Below are positions 12,511 through 23,808 of a stretch of DNA of 64,000 nt, one piece after another. The position numbers were made by a program, and so were the translations under genes. Location of the stretch: positions 14,389,001 through 14,453,000 of the forward strand of contig OZ005610.1 in assembly GCA_963930655.1 (NCBI GenBank). The letters run 5' to 3'. This stretch comes from Myrica gale (Eukaryota; Streptophyta; Magnoliopsida; Fagales; Myricaceae). Each line of letters starts with the position of its first letter. Within the stretch, counting starts at the first letter, position 1. The notes beneath the pieces were generated by a model. That model was not told where the DNA came from, ran no database searches, and was given only the letters and a program-made list of their open reading frames with translations.

Positions 12511-13130
12511 CTAGTTCTAATCACAATTTTAATATAGGTGATGTTTGTTTCCCCAATAATCCGGGGCATGAAAATTTCAAGCAAAACAAACACACTCCAA
12601 CATTTTTAACTTTTACACATACACACTTTACTTTTCACAAACCCCAATAAATCTCAACAAAGTAAAGATTCCCAAAATTACAGGAATATTCCCCAAAATT
12701 TTGGCAAACAAACATACCCATAATTTCAAAACCTAATCACAATTTCACAATTCAATATAATGTCACAACCCAACCATGTAGTATCACAAACACAAAATTT
12801 CACAACCCAACCAAGTTGACCTAGTTCTAATCACAATTTTAATATAGGTGATGTTTGTTTCCCCAATAATCCGGGGCATGAAAATTTCAAGCAAAACAAA
12901 CACACTCCAACATTTTTAACTTTTACACATACACACTTTACTTTTCACAAACCCCAATAAATCTCAACAAAGTAAAGATTCCCAAAATTACAGGAATATT
13001 CCCCAAAATTTTGGCAAACAAACATACCCATAATTTCAAAACCTAATCACAATTTCACAATTCAATATAATGTCACAACCCAACCATGTAGTATCACAAA
13101 CACAAAATTTCACAACCCAACCAAGTTGGC
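12511..13130. repeat. 310-bp tandem duplication containing a Tourist-like MITE
   Basis: 12511-12820 is repeated almost without change as 12821-13130; the only difference I see is GAC versus GGC at the junction. Each unit holds a Tourist-like MITE (12537-12719 and 12847-13029) with GGTGATGTTTGTTT / AAACAAACATACC ends and ATA flanks. The near identity means the duplication is much younger than the hAT element around it, or that it is an assembly artefact. Confidence 0.9.
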
Positions 13131-13759
13131 AACAAATTCAATATAAATCCAAAGTGATTCAACAGCAAACTAATTATTCCTAAGAATAGTAGTTTAATAA
13201 TTAAAAGGATGAACGTTTAATTTTGAACTAACAATTTTAAACAAACAGTTTAATAATTCAATATACAATTTTATAATTTCACACATAATTTTATGACCTA
13301 AATCCTAATCGGCCAAATGCTAATCTAATCAAATCAGTAATCGCAATTTCAGAGTTGAGAGAGAGACTGAGAGAGGCTGAACTGAAGTGTACCTGGTCCT
13401 GGCCGGCGGCTGAGAGAGAGAGAATGAGACAGTGAGACTTGAGAGAGAGAGAGAGCCCGAGAGGGAGAGAGAGTCGGCGCCGGCGTTGGAGGAGGGAGGG
13501 ACGGAGAGGCAGAGAAGGAGAGAGAGCGGCGGTGGAGGTCTGGAGGAGAGAGAACTGGGAGAGAGGGAGGGTGGAGTCGTGGAGCAAGCGTTTCTCCCTG
13601 TGTTTTTATTTTTAAAGAAGGTCTGTTAAATTATTTTTTTTTAAAAAAAAACGGGCTGGGCTTAGGGAGGCGGGCCTGGGCTAAATCACTGCAATACATA
13701 TAAAAAAAAAAATTGAATCATTGGCAGAGGCCAACCGGGGCGGTCTGGTTCCGCCTCTG

Positions 13760-14833
13760 ATGTCAAAAAAAAATTAGAATGATATTGACTGCCGGACGGA
13801 CTGAGGAAAGCAATCGGTCGTGGGGGGGTTCGTGACATCGTGTTACGGACCTGGTCCTAAATTAACAAAAACGGCGTTCATTTAAAGAAAAAATCACCGG
13901 TATCCACCCCCAGTCAGTGTCAAGGGTTTCCGGAAACCGGCAAAATTATCAAAAAGTTTTATTTTTATCCACGGTACAAAACCGGTTAAGTCTTTTTTTT
14001 CTTTTCTAAGTACAAAACCCGTTAAGTCGAGTGCCGAAAACCGATACCAAATTTAGGGAGCATCAGAACAAAAGAAAGATAATTGAATGGATAAAAGGAC
14101 CAACGTGACCCGGGTCAAAACACACGTTCACTTTCCCGAATTCTGGGTTACGTGTGTGGAGTAAAAATGTAGGATTTTAGAGAAGTTGTGAATTTTTATG
14201 TTGAATAGTATTTTATTAGTGTTTGTGTAAAGTGGAAAGAGAAATGATTTGATGTAATTGTTTAATAAAAAAATATTAGAGATATGTGAAAAAGTATAGA
14301 GAGAGAAAATTTATGTTGAATAAAAAATTAAAAAATTGTTGGAGATTGTGTTTGAATTCTAAATATGTTCGATGGTAGATTTGTAAATATACTTAGAATC
14401 CTGAAAAAAAAAAGTGTGAAAACGAACATATCCCTAATTTCAAAAAATTACAAAAATGAATTTGGGTGCCGGATTAGAACCCGGATTTTCGATTTTGGCC
14501 ACAATTTTTGCTGCCTTAAGAAGGGAGACTTAGGCTGTGTTTGTTTCAGCGTAAAAGGAGGAAAATAAGAAAATATTTGCAGTTGAAAATATTTACCGAG
14601 AAAACAAAACAAGTTTCACTCTAGACAGGGGGAGGGAAGGAGTGTTCCACGCACGTGTTTCTCGAGGGCGGGACAGAAACAAGTGGGTTGGGCTTCTACG
14701 TCGTGGGGCAGATTGTTGCAGCAATTCTAGATGACTCTTTATATGAATTTCAGGGTCAAAAGCGCCACCAAGACCTAGGCTAGCCCATCCAACACTGTTC
14801 AGATTTCAGAACACTCGTCCGTTACATATTTAC
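13760..14833. other. Intergenic with MITE-like fragments
   Basis: No gene. 14145-14370 resembles the GTGTTTG MITE family in composition. A TTAGGCTGTGTTTGTTT terminus near 14530 looks like the left end of a truncated Tourist-like copy. Confidence 0.4.
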
Positions 14834-15197
14834 GGGTTAAATGTACTTTATCCCCTTATCTTTTGGGTCATTTATATTTTGCACATCGATATATTATTTT
14901 TGACACATTAGACCCACAAAGTTACACATTTTTTCAATTTTGGCCCCATACCCAAATTCCTTGTCAATTTACACAGATTCCGTCAAATTTTTTACACATT
15001 ACCCCCTTATCTTTGGGGGGTTTTTACACATTGCACCCCATGTTTTGACAGAATTCGTCGAAATTGACAGGTAATTTGGGTATAAGGCCCAAATTTAAAA
15101 AATTGGTAAGTTAAAAGGTCTAATGTGTCAAAAATAATACATCGGGGTGGAAAGTGTAAATGACTCCAAAGATAATGAATCAAACTGTATTTAACTC
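14834..15197. mobile_element. Foldback, MULE-like inverted-repeat element
   Basis: The left arm (GGGTTAAATGTACTTTATCC...) is repeated inverted at the right end, including TTATTTTTGACACATTAGAC on both arms. Nearly all of the element is stem. Its composition (TTGCAC/ACATTA lines about 'pyrimidine-rich, then purine-rich') resembles the MULE-type elements at 20549 and 33680. I found no clear target duplication. Confidence 0.55.
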
Positions 15198-16137
15198 TTT
15201 ATTTATTTATTATGTACACGCAAAGTTAAAACTGCTACTTTTATATAATCGCATAAATATATCATATTTTTTTTTATAAGAATTTTTATAAAATTAAGAT
15301 TTTTTGCCCCTTATTTTAGAAAATAAAGACTATATTTGTAAATTGTTTAGGCCTCTTAACCCTCTTAGATTTTCAATGGTTGTGACATTTGAGGGCAGAC
15401 ATATGAGATTAGTTTAGAAAACTATGGGATAATATAAACTTTAAAAACCTTTCCAGTGATTTAATCTATTAGAATGTGTTTGGGGTTTTAAATTACGATT
15501 TTATTTTCCTACCTATTAAAATGGTTATGTCGAACGGTTTTCATCACACCTGATCCAAAACGAAACTTAACTCTGATGGATAAGTGTAGTCCGTTATAAT
15601 ATTAATTTATGAGTAATTTGAGAATATGATAGTAATTTGAGAGAGATTATTGTAAGTTGTCCTATAAATTAACAATAATTACTTGGATGAACATAGTCAA
15701 ACGACAGATTATTTAATTTTGTTTGACCGCTTTATTTTCTATTTTTTTAAGATTAGTTTATATATCGAAATTTGATTATGATGCCATTATGAAAACTAAA
15801 GAGCTTATTATGTATCCTAATGTGTATTTTTTTTCCTTTCAGAACATATCTGCCTTCGACTGACCGGCCTTTTTTTGAGTTTCTTATTTTAATTTGTTTA
15901 TCGAATTCGAGAATATTAATAGTGTAATAGGAAATAGAGAACTCCCTGTTGCAGTTTTATTTGACTGAAATAAACGCATGAAAAAAACATTCATATATAC
16001 TATTTTGGGCTGTCTTCATTTTTCTCATTTCAATTAATTTTTTTAATATGACAGAATGCGTTGCTCTTCAATTTAACGTTTTTTTGGATTTTTTTTATTA
16101 ATTAATCTTGTATTATGGGAGCATTCAGAACATATAT
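15198..16137. other. AT-rich intergenic DNA
   Basis: No gene, RNA or clear repeat structure seen. Short A/T runs only. Confidence 0.5.
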
Positions 16138-16859
16138 TTTATTTTCGAGTTAATTACACTTGAGCCTCTTATTTTTAGGGTCATTTTCAAATAGCACTTC
16201 AATCTCTCAATTTTAAGACATTGAGCCCGTTAACTTTAACTTCAGACAAATTACACCCCAGAGGCAAAATCGACGTTAAATGATACGGTTCTCATCGACA
16301 AGTGATTTTCTTTTGGTGCAAAGTTACATTTTTGCCCTTAATTTTTAAAGCACGCTTCTTTTGAAAACCCGAACACTTTGATTGACCAAAATTCCCTTTT
16401 ACTCCACATGTGGTCCTTGATATCCAACATTATTCTTCTTCTTCTCCGTGGTCAGAGAGCAGTGTCGCCTTTTCTTGCCCCAACTTAACCGATATGCTCT
16501 TACTCTCTACTGTTGTGAAGGTCTCGGCATCCCAGTGAAGATGGCGTCAAACAGGTAGAACATGAAGGAATTCATCCTATAAGTCCTGATGTTTGGCTAT
16601 GAAAAAGCTTAGCGAAAATGTTTAATTGCAATTTTTTTTAAATTAAGAATACATTAAGGAAGAAAAAGTAATATTTTTAGGGATTTTACGAAAAGACGAC
16701 ATTCAAATAATTCTAGAAGTTAAAAATTCGGAATTGAATAAGGAAAATAAAATGAATTAATTAAGGAGGTGGAATTATAATAAATTCAAAACCAAATATA
16801 AAGAAGTGAAAGTTAAGAGAATAAAATCAAATGTGGCGTAAGGAAGAAATAGAATAAGA

Positions 16860-17450
16860 GAGGATTTTCGAAAATGTATAAAATCAAATGCTCGCTCATG
16901 AATATATTCATCTATCAAGTCCGATGATCGCCGCAGTACATACAAAATAATAAATAAATAAAATGGGTGAGTCCTACTAACTTAGTAAGGGGAGATAGAG
17001 AAATAAAACACGCAGCGATATAAAAAAGAACTAACAAAATTATAGAATAATCAATCACAGGGCAGTATCCATAATAAACCAAATCAATGTGGTATGAGCG
17101 ATGCAATACATAATGAATGCATCAGTTTCTTGTTATTTCACTTTCTTTCTTTCTTTCATTTTTCTGGTCTGTAGAGGTGTCCTTTCTTCATTCTGATTAA
17201 CCCCCCAGAGTCCGGGTTGTGCGTCTCTTCTCTTATATGGGACTGTCTCATGCCCCGACACCTGGACTCTGTCAAGTGCGCATTGTTCCATCGCCAAGGG
17301 ATACCAACCACTATTATCTCAATGGTGGCTTGCGTTATTCCATTGTGAGCGGTATCGTCACTCGATTTCATGACCACCTCTGGGTATGGATTTTATTTCG
17401 GTCATTTCGGTCAACAGAATTCCTATACCCATGATATGCATCATCGATAA
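16860..17450 (-). mobile_element. LTR-related fragment (fossil)
   Basis: This stretch is the inverted, diverged counterpart of 31380-32330 in the long LTR-like element. Both contain a TACTxAG...GGACTCACC block, a GGGATACCA...GTGGCTTGC stretch and a TTTCGGTCATTTCGGTCAA run. It is a broken non-coding piece lying inside the MULE-like element. The divergence suggests a considerably older insertion than the 28600 copy. Confidence 0.55.
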
Positions 17451-18611
17451 TCAATTAACCAATAACGATCAATAGGTGGCACATAACAAACTAAAATCGT
17501 AACTAACATTTGAACAATTAGAGGATAAATATTAGCAAGCTTATAATTTAGGTTCTAAACCCTTTTTGATTAATAAATTAAAAACATATTAAACCTAATA
17601 GACCGGTTTTATTTTCACATTAGGCCTTGTGTTTTGGGCCTCATGTGAATTAGTTATGGGCTTTAATTTCCATCTTAATTCACTTGGATGAAGTTCATAA
17701 TAATCATAGGTATAAAATCTAGTCGTGGACGTTTTTACCCCTATATTTTTCTAAAATGCCAAAACTGCCCCAGGTTCCTCCAAGGGCAATTCAATCATTC
17801 CCACTTAACCAAATAAGCTGAAATTTTTAGTGTAAGACGTATAATTATTAAACTTCATATCTGGACAGATAGGTGTCGAAATAAAATTTGTACCTACAAC
17901 AAGAAATCTTTAAGTAATCGGCTACCCTATATTTGCATGCATCTTTTCTTTTCCTTTTGATTTCAATGTTAACGCATGTGTGCTTATGTACCTGTATTAT
18001 TTCTACCTTATCAAAAGCATATTCATCACACAAACATCACCATTCACAGTTTTATTTTCGTTGAAATCAACAAGTATTTCAAATACATGTACAATTATAA
18101 ATAAAATGGTTAATTGCACTAGGAGCCCCTGTGGTATTCTAGGGTTGCAAATAAGTTCCCGAGGTAATGATTTCAACAATTAGGCCCCTGAGGTTGAGTT
18201 TTAAGAAAAAACAAACCCCTCCGTCAATTTGTCATCATATTCGTTTAACGTTCATTGCTGACGTGGCTTTAAGTTAGAAAACTACGCAGTTCACTGAAAA
18301 CTTCAAGTTAGAAAAACTTCACGTGAAGCTCGTTTTGCCTGCACCTCGCTTTCTTCCAGTATTGGTCGTGGCTTTGGTCTTGATTATTCTCGTTTATGGC
18401 CAGATCAGTACCCCATGCTTCGCTTCAATGATTACTAGTTTCACCCCTTGCAATAACTTTGTTACAAATAGCACTAGAAATGAGACCTCACTAATTGCGA
18501 GTTGCTATGTCACTACAAGAAAATCAGTCTCTCTCCACGACGGAGTCCGTCGGGAAAAGTGGCAAAATTCGTCGCAAAAGTGGTTCACCCACGGCTGAGG
18601 CAAACTTGAAG

Positions 18612-18846
18612 TCTATGTTTGTTTAAGTTTTCAAAAACTTCTCACTCACTTTTCATCAATTCCAATACATTTTCACCAATCCCAATAATTTTTTCATCAA
18701 TTTCAATAACTTTTCACCAATCCTAATAACTTTTTACAAATTTCAACAACTTTTAACTAATTTTTCATCAATCCCAAAAAAATCTACACTATTTAAAAAA
18801 AAACACAAAAAAAAACTAGTTTGAGAACTAAACCAAACATAGCCGA
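18612..18846. mobile_element. MITE of the GTTTG-end family
   Basis: Begins ATGTTTGTTTAAGTTTTC and ends AACCAAACAT, inverted. The inside is made of repeated TTTTCATCAATTCCAATA-like phrases. It is inserted in the CACTA remnant. The flanks (GAAGTCT / GAAGACT) are similar, but the target duplication is not certain. Confidence 0.5.
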
Positions 18847-19592
18847 AGACTTTGTAAAATACAAGAAGTGCTCTTGGTAATTCGTTTATTTATTTATTTT
18901 GTTTTATTAAATAAAAAGGGAGGAAAAGTGTACGGAGTACTCGAATGCCACGTGTAGACTTTCTGGCTTCTTCTTCTTCTGTCGGATTCATATCTTAAGA
19001 AAACGCGAAACTTTTCATCCATCTCCATCAAGACCCAATCTAACGGAGCTTGGTGTTTAGTAAGGATGACAACCAAAAATATATATATATTAATAGCCAT
19101 GGAATCTTGTTGCTTTCAGAAAGCTGATCCATGCACGCGGGCTTTGCGGGACAACTTTCCTCCACAATCTTCTTTGTTTACCTGGTAGTATCCCCGTCCT
19201 TAAAAGTGTCAAAATATTACAAAGTCTTCAAGTTTGTTACAGAATTTTTATTGCGTAGGGGAAAAAGTACAGCTTTTATGTGGAACCATTTTTCAGTCGA
19301 AAATCCTTTCCCCGAGGACTACAGTCGTCAGTGATAAGGGAGCAAAATTGTGAATGGCTGACGGCTTGATGTCGTTGGTGAGAACAAGAAAATTATTGAC
19401 GACTTGTGAGTCGTCGACGTATAGCATCGTCGACCAGCCTGTCAGAAAAGAGGGTCTTTCATCGACGACAACTGAAAAAGTGTCCCGACGCTAACCATGG
19501 TAGACGTAGCATCTCATTGCTGACGGAGAATAAAGATCGTGGAGGAAGAGAACTGTCGACGTAGGCAACCTCGACGAACCTTTGAAGACTTA

Positions 19593-19748
19593 GGTTGTGT
19601 TTGTGTTGAAAATTTTTTGGTATTGGGTTTTGTGTTGGTATTGGGTTTAGTGAAAAAGTGAAGAGAGAGATAATTTTTTATAGGAGAGAGAGAGATTATA
19701 TTGTAAGTTGGTGAAAAATATTGTGATATTTTTGGTGCAAACGCACCC
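19593..19748. mobile_element. Tourist-like MITE
   Basis: Ends GGTTGTGTTTGTG and TGCAAACGCACCC are inverted, with TTA on both sides (19590-19592 and 19749-19751). It closely resembles the copy at 1929. It lies in the CACTA remnant inside the MULE-like element, giving three nested levels. Confidence 0.6.
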
Positions 19749-20548
19749 TTAATGCCGTGGGTGAACAACTTCTGCGACAAATTTTGCCACCTTTCCCGAC
19801 GGACTATTTTAAAGGCATTTTGATCAATCAAAGTGTTGGAGTTTTTCCAAAAGAAGCTTGCTTTACAAATTAAGAAAAAAGTGTAACTTCACACCGAAGT
19901 AAATCATGTGTAACTCTCGAGTTGATAAAAACCGTTTCATTTAACGTCGATTTTGTCTTTGAGGTACAATTTGTCTGAAGTTAAAAGTTAACGAGTTCAA
20001 TATTTTAAAATTGGGGGATTGAAGTTCTATTTGAAAATGACCCAAATATAAGAGATTCGTAATTAACCCTTTATTTTCTCTACATGCTTTACATTTAAAT
20101 ATTTTTATTCTAGTACTAGGAAGCATGGACCATTACGGAAATTAGAACTTTGAGAACATACATGCTTTTTGACTTTGAGTGGCCCTTTTTCGGGGGGTTT
20201 TTTACTGTCTATCTTATAAGGTATTTTTTTTTTGCATTTATTTTACTGTATTAGCTTCATGTCTTTATTTTATTTTTTTTATATAACTCTATTTGCTTCA
20301 TGTCTTTAAGAGAAAGTCAACTTTGACCTCTAGATTAGGATCATTTCTACTTTGATACCCAACTTAGATAGTTCAATTCGAAAAAAAGACATAACATAAG
20401 GGGTCATACAACATTAAATGGTATCTGTATTAATTTTCATACAACATTCAATAGATGTTGTGTCCTTTTCTTTTAAACCATTTAATTCCGACAATAAATT
20501 GGAGAGGATTTTGATCTACACCCTAAGCCTAAGCCTATTTATTAAAAG

Positions 20549-21043
20549 GGTTAAATATATTTTGCACCCCTTATGTTTGGAGTATTGACACATTGCACCC
20601 TAATATTTTATTTTTGAGACATTGAACCTATTATGTTATCTTCCCTAACGATTTGCACTCTAGAATGAAATTAGGCGTCAAATTAGACAATAATCACTTA
20701 CACGTGATTTCAGTCATAGTTAGAATGTCATATCACCCTTGAATCTCAAACAATGTTTGTTTATAGATCACCTGAATATGTACAATACGAGCATATTTCT
20801 CTGAAGACAGACGTTTATTGCCTTGGAATCACTATTCTTTAAAGTTCTTACCGGCAAATTCATCTCTCAATATTTTAGTAATGGCAAGGATGGTACGATT
20901 ATCATCTAATTTGACGTCTAATTTCACTCCATGGTGCAAATTGTCGAGGGAGATAACATATTATGTTTAATGTCTAAAAAATAAAATATTGGAGCGCAAT
21001 GTATCAATATCCGAAATATAAGGGATGCAATGTATATTTAACT
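20549..21043. mobile_element. Small Pack-MULE-like element
   Basis: About 145-bp inverted arms: GGTTAAATATATTTTGCACC at the left and its counterpart ending ATGTATATTTAACT at the right. Arms share the TTTATTTTTxAGACATT and CAAATTAGA...GTCTAATTTCA segments. The flanks TTTATTAAAAG and TTTATTAAAAAG form a near-perfect duplication of 9-11 bp, as in Mutator-like elements. Between the arms sits a fragment of a receptor-kinase gene. Confidence 0.78.
20762..20899 (+). pseudogene. Captured receptor-like kinase fragment
   Basis: Reads YRSPEYVQYEHISLKTDVYC then LGITIL, followed after a one-base shift by KVLTGKFISQYFSNGKDGT. This is kinase subdomain VIII-IX (the APE-like SPEY, the DVYCLG aspartate) and the start of the next helix. 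The LTGKFxSQYxSNGKxGT signature is typical of pollen receptor-like kinases. The frame is broken and only about 45 residues remain, so no kinase can be made. It fills the space between the inverted arms of a MULE-like element. Confidence 0.7.
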
Positions 21044-21055
21044 TTTATTAAAAAG

Positions 21056-21988
21056 TACAAGCTTACTTTGAGTCTATATGCCATTTTTGGTAGTACTTGA
21101 TAAGCCAGGAATGTGATTCTTGATGCTAATTGAATGATTATTTTTGAAATTCTTTGCTTTCACATCGTTGTATACTGGTATAGGTGATGTTCGGTTTTAG
21201 GAAAAAGACAGGATTCGAATCCTGTAGCTTTCATGTTCGGCAAGTAGCTAAAAAAATTCAGGATTTGTTTTTTGTTTTTTTATACCCCTGTTGTCCCCTG
21301 CGCATTCAGCGAAAGTTCAGCTTTCAGTTTGTGGATATCTGTACGTTGGAGTCTTTAACTTGATAATTGTCCTATTTTATATGTGACGGGAGCATGCACA
21401 GACTCTAAGATTAATCGAGATAAGCATAAACTAAACTGAACACCAAAAAAAACATTTGGCACAGTGGATGGGTTTTTGCGTTTTTATTTTTTATTTTTCC
21501 AAAATCCACATCCTATGTTGACTTCATTTACTTAGAACTCTTAGCGACAGTTTTTATTTACTATGTCTGGTTGTCTTATTAAAAAATAGGAAGAAAGGTT
21601 CGATATATAGTGTTGGTTATAAACTTCTTATGTGGATTAAAGAGTTTTAGATTATTTTCTTAGCTATGATTTAGTGATATATAGACTATAGTGAATAAAA
21701 ATCAATTTCTTTCTGTGTGATTAGGAATTACTGGAGGAGTGTACATCAACTAATAATCACTAATACTAAATAAATTATATGAGAAAAAAAATTAATTTAT
21801 AGCCATAAAAGAGGTCAGGACTGTTATATATATGTTGGTTCCACATTGATTACATTAAGGTAGGTCGATTGTATCATTGGGTCCGATAAATAGACTTTCT
21901 ATTTAAAAGTAGGGACCAAACCAAGATTGACCTTTCGGTGCTGTTACATAAAAAATAAATCTTGGAAGCCAAAATACAAAAAAAAAAC

Positions 21989-22053
<65 letters not shown>

Positions 22054-23808
22054 TTTTGCTGAATGAATATTTTTTTTAATGATTTTTAGGAGGGAGCCAG
22101 CCCCCTAGCTTCGTCCTTGCTACAAGTTGTTTTAATTTAACAGTGGGAGCTTTAGAGGCTGATCGGTATACAAAATATTCTACAACCAAACATCATTCTT
22201 AACACTACATAAAAATAACTAAAATACGCATACCAATAAAGTTAACATCAGCTAAAAATTCTCAAAACACAAAAAATTCTCAAAATACACTCAAACCGAA
22301 CAACCTCTTAGATGGTAGTTTTGTCCCTAGCTCGCATCGGAGGGACGAGGCAACTAATTTTTATTGGCCCTTTTAATTCTTATATTAATTGACTTATCTT
22401 ATAATAATAGTAGTGGAATCACTAAGGGAAGTAGAGGGGCTTGTCATTACATTTTAGTACGAAGAAGACTTTAACTTCTCAATGACAATTGATGTTTCTA
22501 GATTTAAGAAGTAGAGGGCTAGCTGAGGTTATATTTGGTTAGCAGGCCAATAACTCGACAACATCTCTTATCCACCAGATATGTAATTCCCTATTTTAAA
22601 GTGTACGACAGAGAAGGAAAGCCATACGAACATTTGGTACTCTTCCTTCATCGATGTGGAGATAGAGCCAGAAGTGAGGCTTCAACAAAGCAGCAAGTGG
22701 TCATGGATTAATTGCATGCCTCTAAATTGCCTATATTGATCGGAAGGTACCAAGGAGATGAAAGTTTATGGCAGCAGAGGTTGAGCTTGAAGTAGGCTAT
22801 TTCTCAAACCCAACCAATGAACTAACTTGTTGGTACATTGTAGCTCTAAATTATGGGTGTGGAAAATCATGGGGTCCTTATGGTCCATCCAACTTCCACC
22901 CACTTTAGGCACTCTTAATATGGATTTGAAAGGTTTCGTGGCCCAACCTTTTCCTACCTAAAATACGACACGTACGAACTCCTGCGAGCCATAACAAAAT
23001 TTAATGGTCAGGTCTTAATAGTGAATACGTTTTGGAATCAACGTTTACTTTAATTGTCTAGTCTAACCAGACTAAACTTTGTTTTCCAATTTTTTTATAC
23101 ATTTTTTAATCCAAGTTTCACTAAACGGCAAGTGTTTCTCTTAGGCGGGCTGGTAGCACGTATTATTTCGTGCCACTCCCACGCGAGCGAGTACGGCTAT
23201 CCATCTGGATGTCGTATCTGGCGGAAGATATAAATTATATATAAATAAAACAGGAAGGCAATTCCAAAACTTTATAAAGTGCTTTACGGACACGTCACCG
23301 GTCAGTTTTCTTTCGGTTCATCTGTATCCTCTGACGTGGCGGCCGCCAGATAGACATCGTATTCCACTCCCATCAAGGAACTCTGACGGCGAGAGCACGC
23401 CACGACAGATCTAAATAAATAGACAATAGACAATAGAACCCAAACACGACGTCGCACATAAGTCAAACCATCCTAACTTCCTGCAAGTAAAAATACTCCA
23501 TAATAAATATTTATTCAAAAATAAAACAGAAAAATTGTTCCGAGTTTTCGAAATTTTGAGAAAGATAGTTAAAAGGGCGTGAAAGGTTGGTGACCTGTTT
23601 AAATGCTCTATTTCTCTCTTTCCGAGTTCCGTCTCTCCTTAAAGCTAAAGGAGAAGAAGAATAGGAAAAGAGGGAAAACACTCAAGTCTCAAGTTGAGAG
23701 CTTGTGGGTACACGTCAAGGGCGCACCCTTTGAAAGCGGACGTTACTATTTATGTGCTATAAATAAAGGACCGAAGAAGCAGAGGCATAGAGAAAGAGCT
23801 AAATTGGA
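21056..23808. other. Intergenic DNA upstream of the lipase gene
   Basis: No gene recognised. 21183-21445 has ends like GGTGATGTTCGGTTTTAG and CTAAACTGAACACC and may be a MITE. 22150-22320 (AACCAAACATC...CCGAACAACC) may be another fragment. 23100-23480 has GC-richer text with ACGTGGC and CACGTC motifs that could belong to the lipase promoter. The 5' UTR probably begins around 23590. Confidence 0.45.
21992..22050. repeat. AT dinucleotide microsatellite
   Basis: An uninterrupted AT repeat of about 29 units. Such tracts mutate fast in length and could serve as a marker; copy number in an assembly is unreliable. Confidence 0.97.

Larger units (their letters stand above)
12021..13759 (-). mobile_element. 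hAT transposon remnant
   Basis: The left end CACTGGCGGAACAAG and right end GTTCCGCCTCTG are inverted and match the CAGTGGCGGA-type terminus of the hAT element at 40828. Both elements share interior text, for example ACTTATCCATTAT followed by A/C-rich DNA, and a GA-rich block near one end (13350-13560 here, about 43200-43250 there). A transposase relic lies just inside the left end. The 8-bp flanks do not match, so the target duplication is lost or an end is truncated. Confidence 0.65.
18511..19839. mobile_element. CACTA-type transposon remnant
   Basis: The left end begins CACTACAAGAAAATCAG, the standard CACTA terminus. The 60 bp that follow (GTCCGTCGGGAAAAGTGGC...GTTCACCCACGG) recur inverted at 19750-19805. 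Repeated GTCGACGA/GACGACT motifs around 19370-19580 look like CACTA subterminal repeats. The right terminus does not restore the CTTGTAGTG end, and I see no clean 3-bp duplication, so the element is decayed. No transposase is seen. It lies inside the MULE-like element and itself carries two MITEs. Confidence 0.65.
16147..20069. mobile_element. 3.9-kb MULE-like element with long terminal inverted repeats
   Basis: The left arm (from GAGTTAATTACACTTGAGCC to about 16285) is matched inverted by the right arm (about 19938-20069, ending in GTAATTAACCC). A perfect 9-bp duplication, TTTATTTTC, lies at 16138-16146 and 20070-20078. Long arms plus a 9-bp duplication define Mutator-like elements. No transposase is recognisable, so it is non-autonomous. 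The inside has been filled by an LTR-related fragment and a CACTA remnant, which suggests an old insertion. Confidence 0.8.

Noticed and set aside
21192-21235. ACAGGATTCGAATCCTGT as a tRNA T-loop
   Set aside because: It is only a local palindrome with GATTCGAATC; no acceptor, D or anticodon arm could be placed around it.
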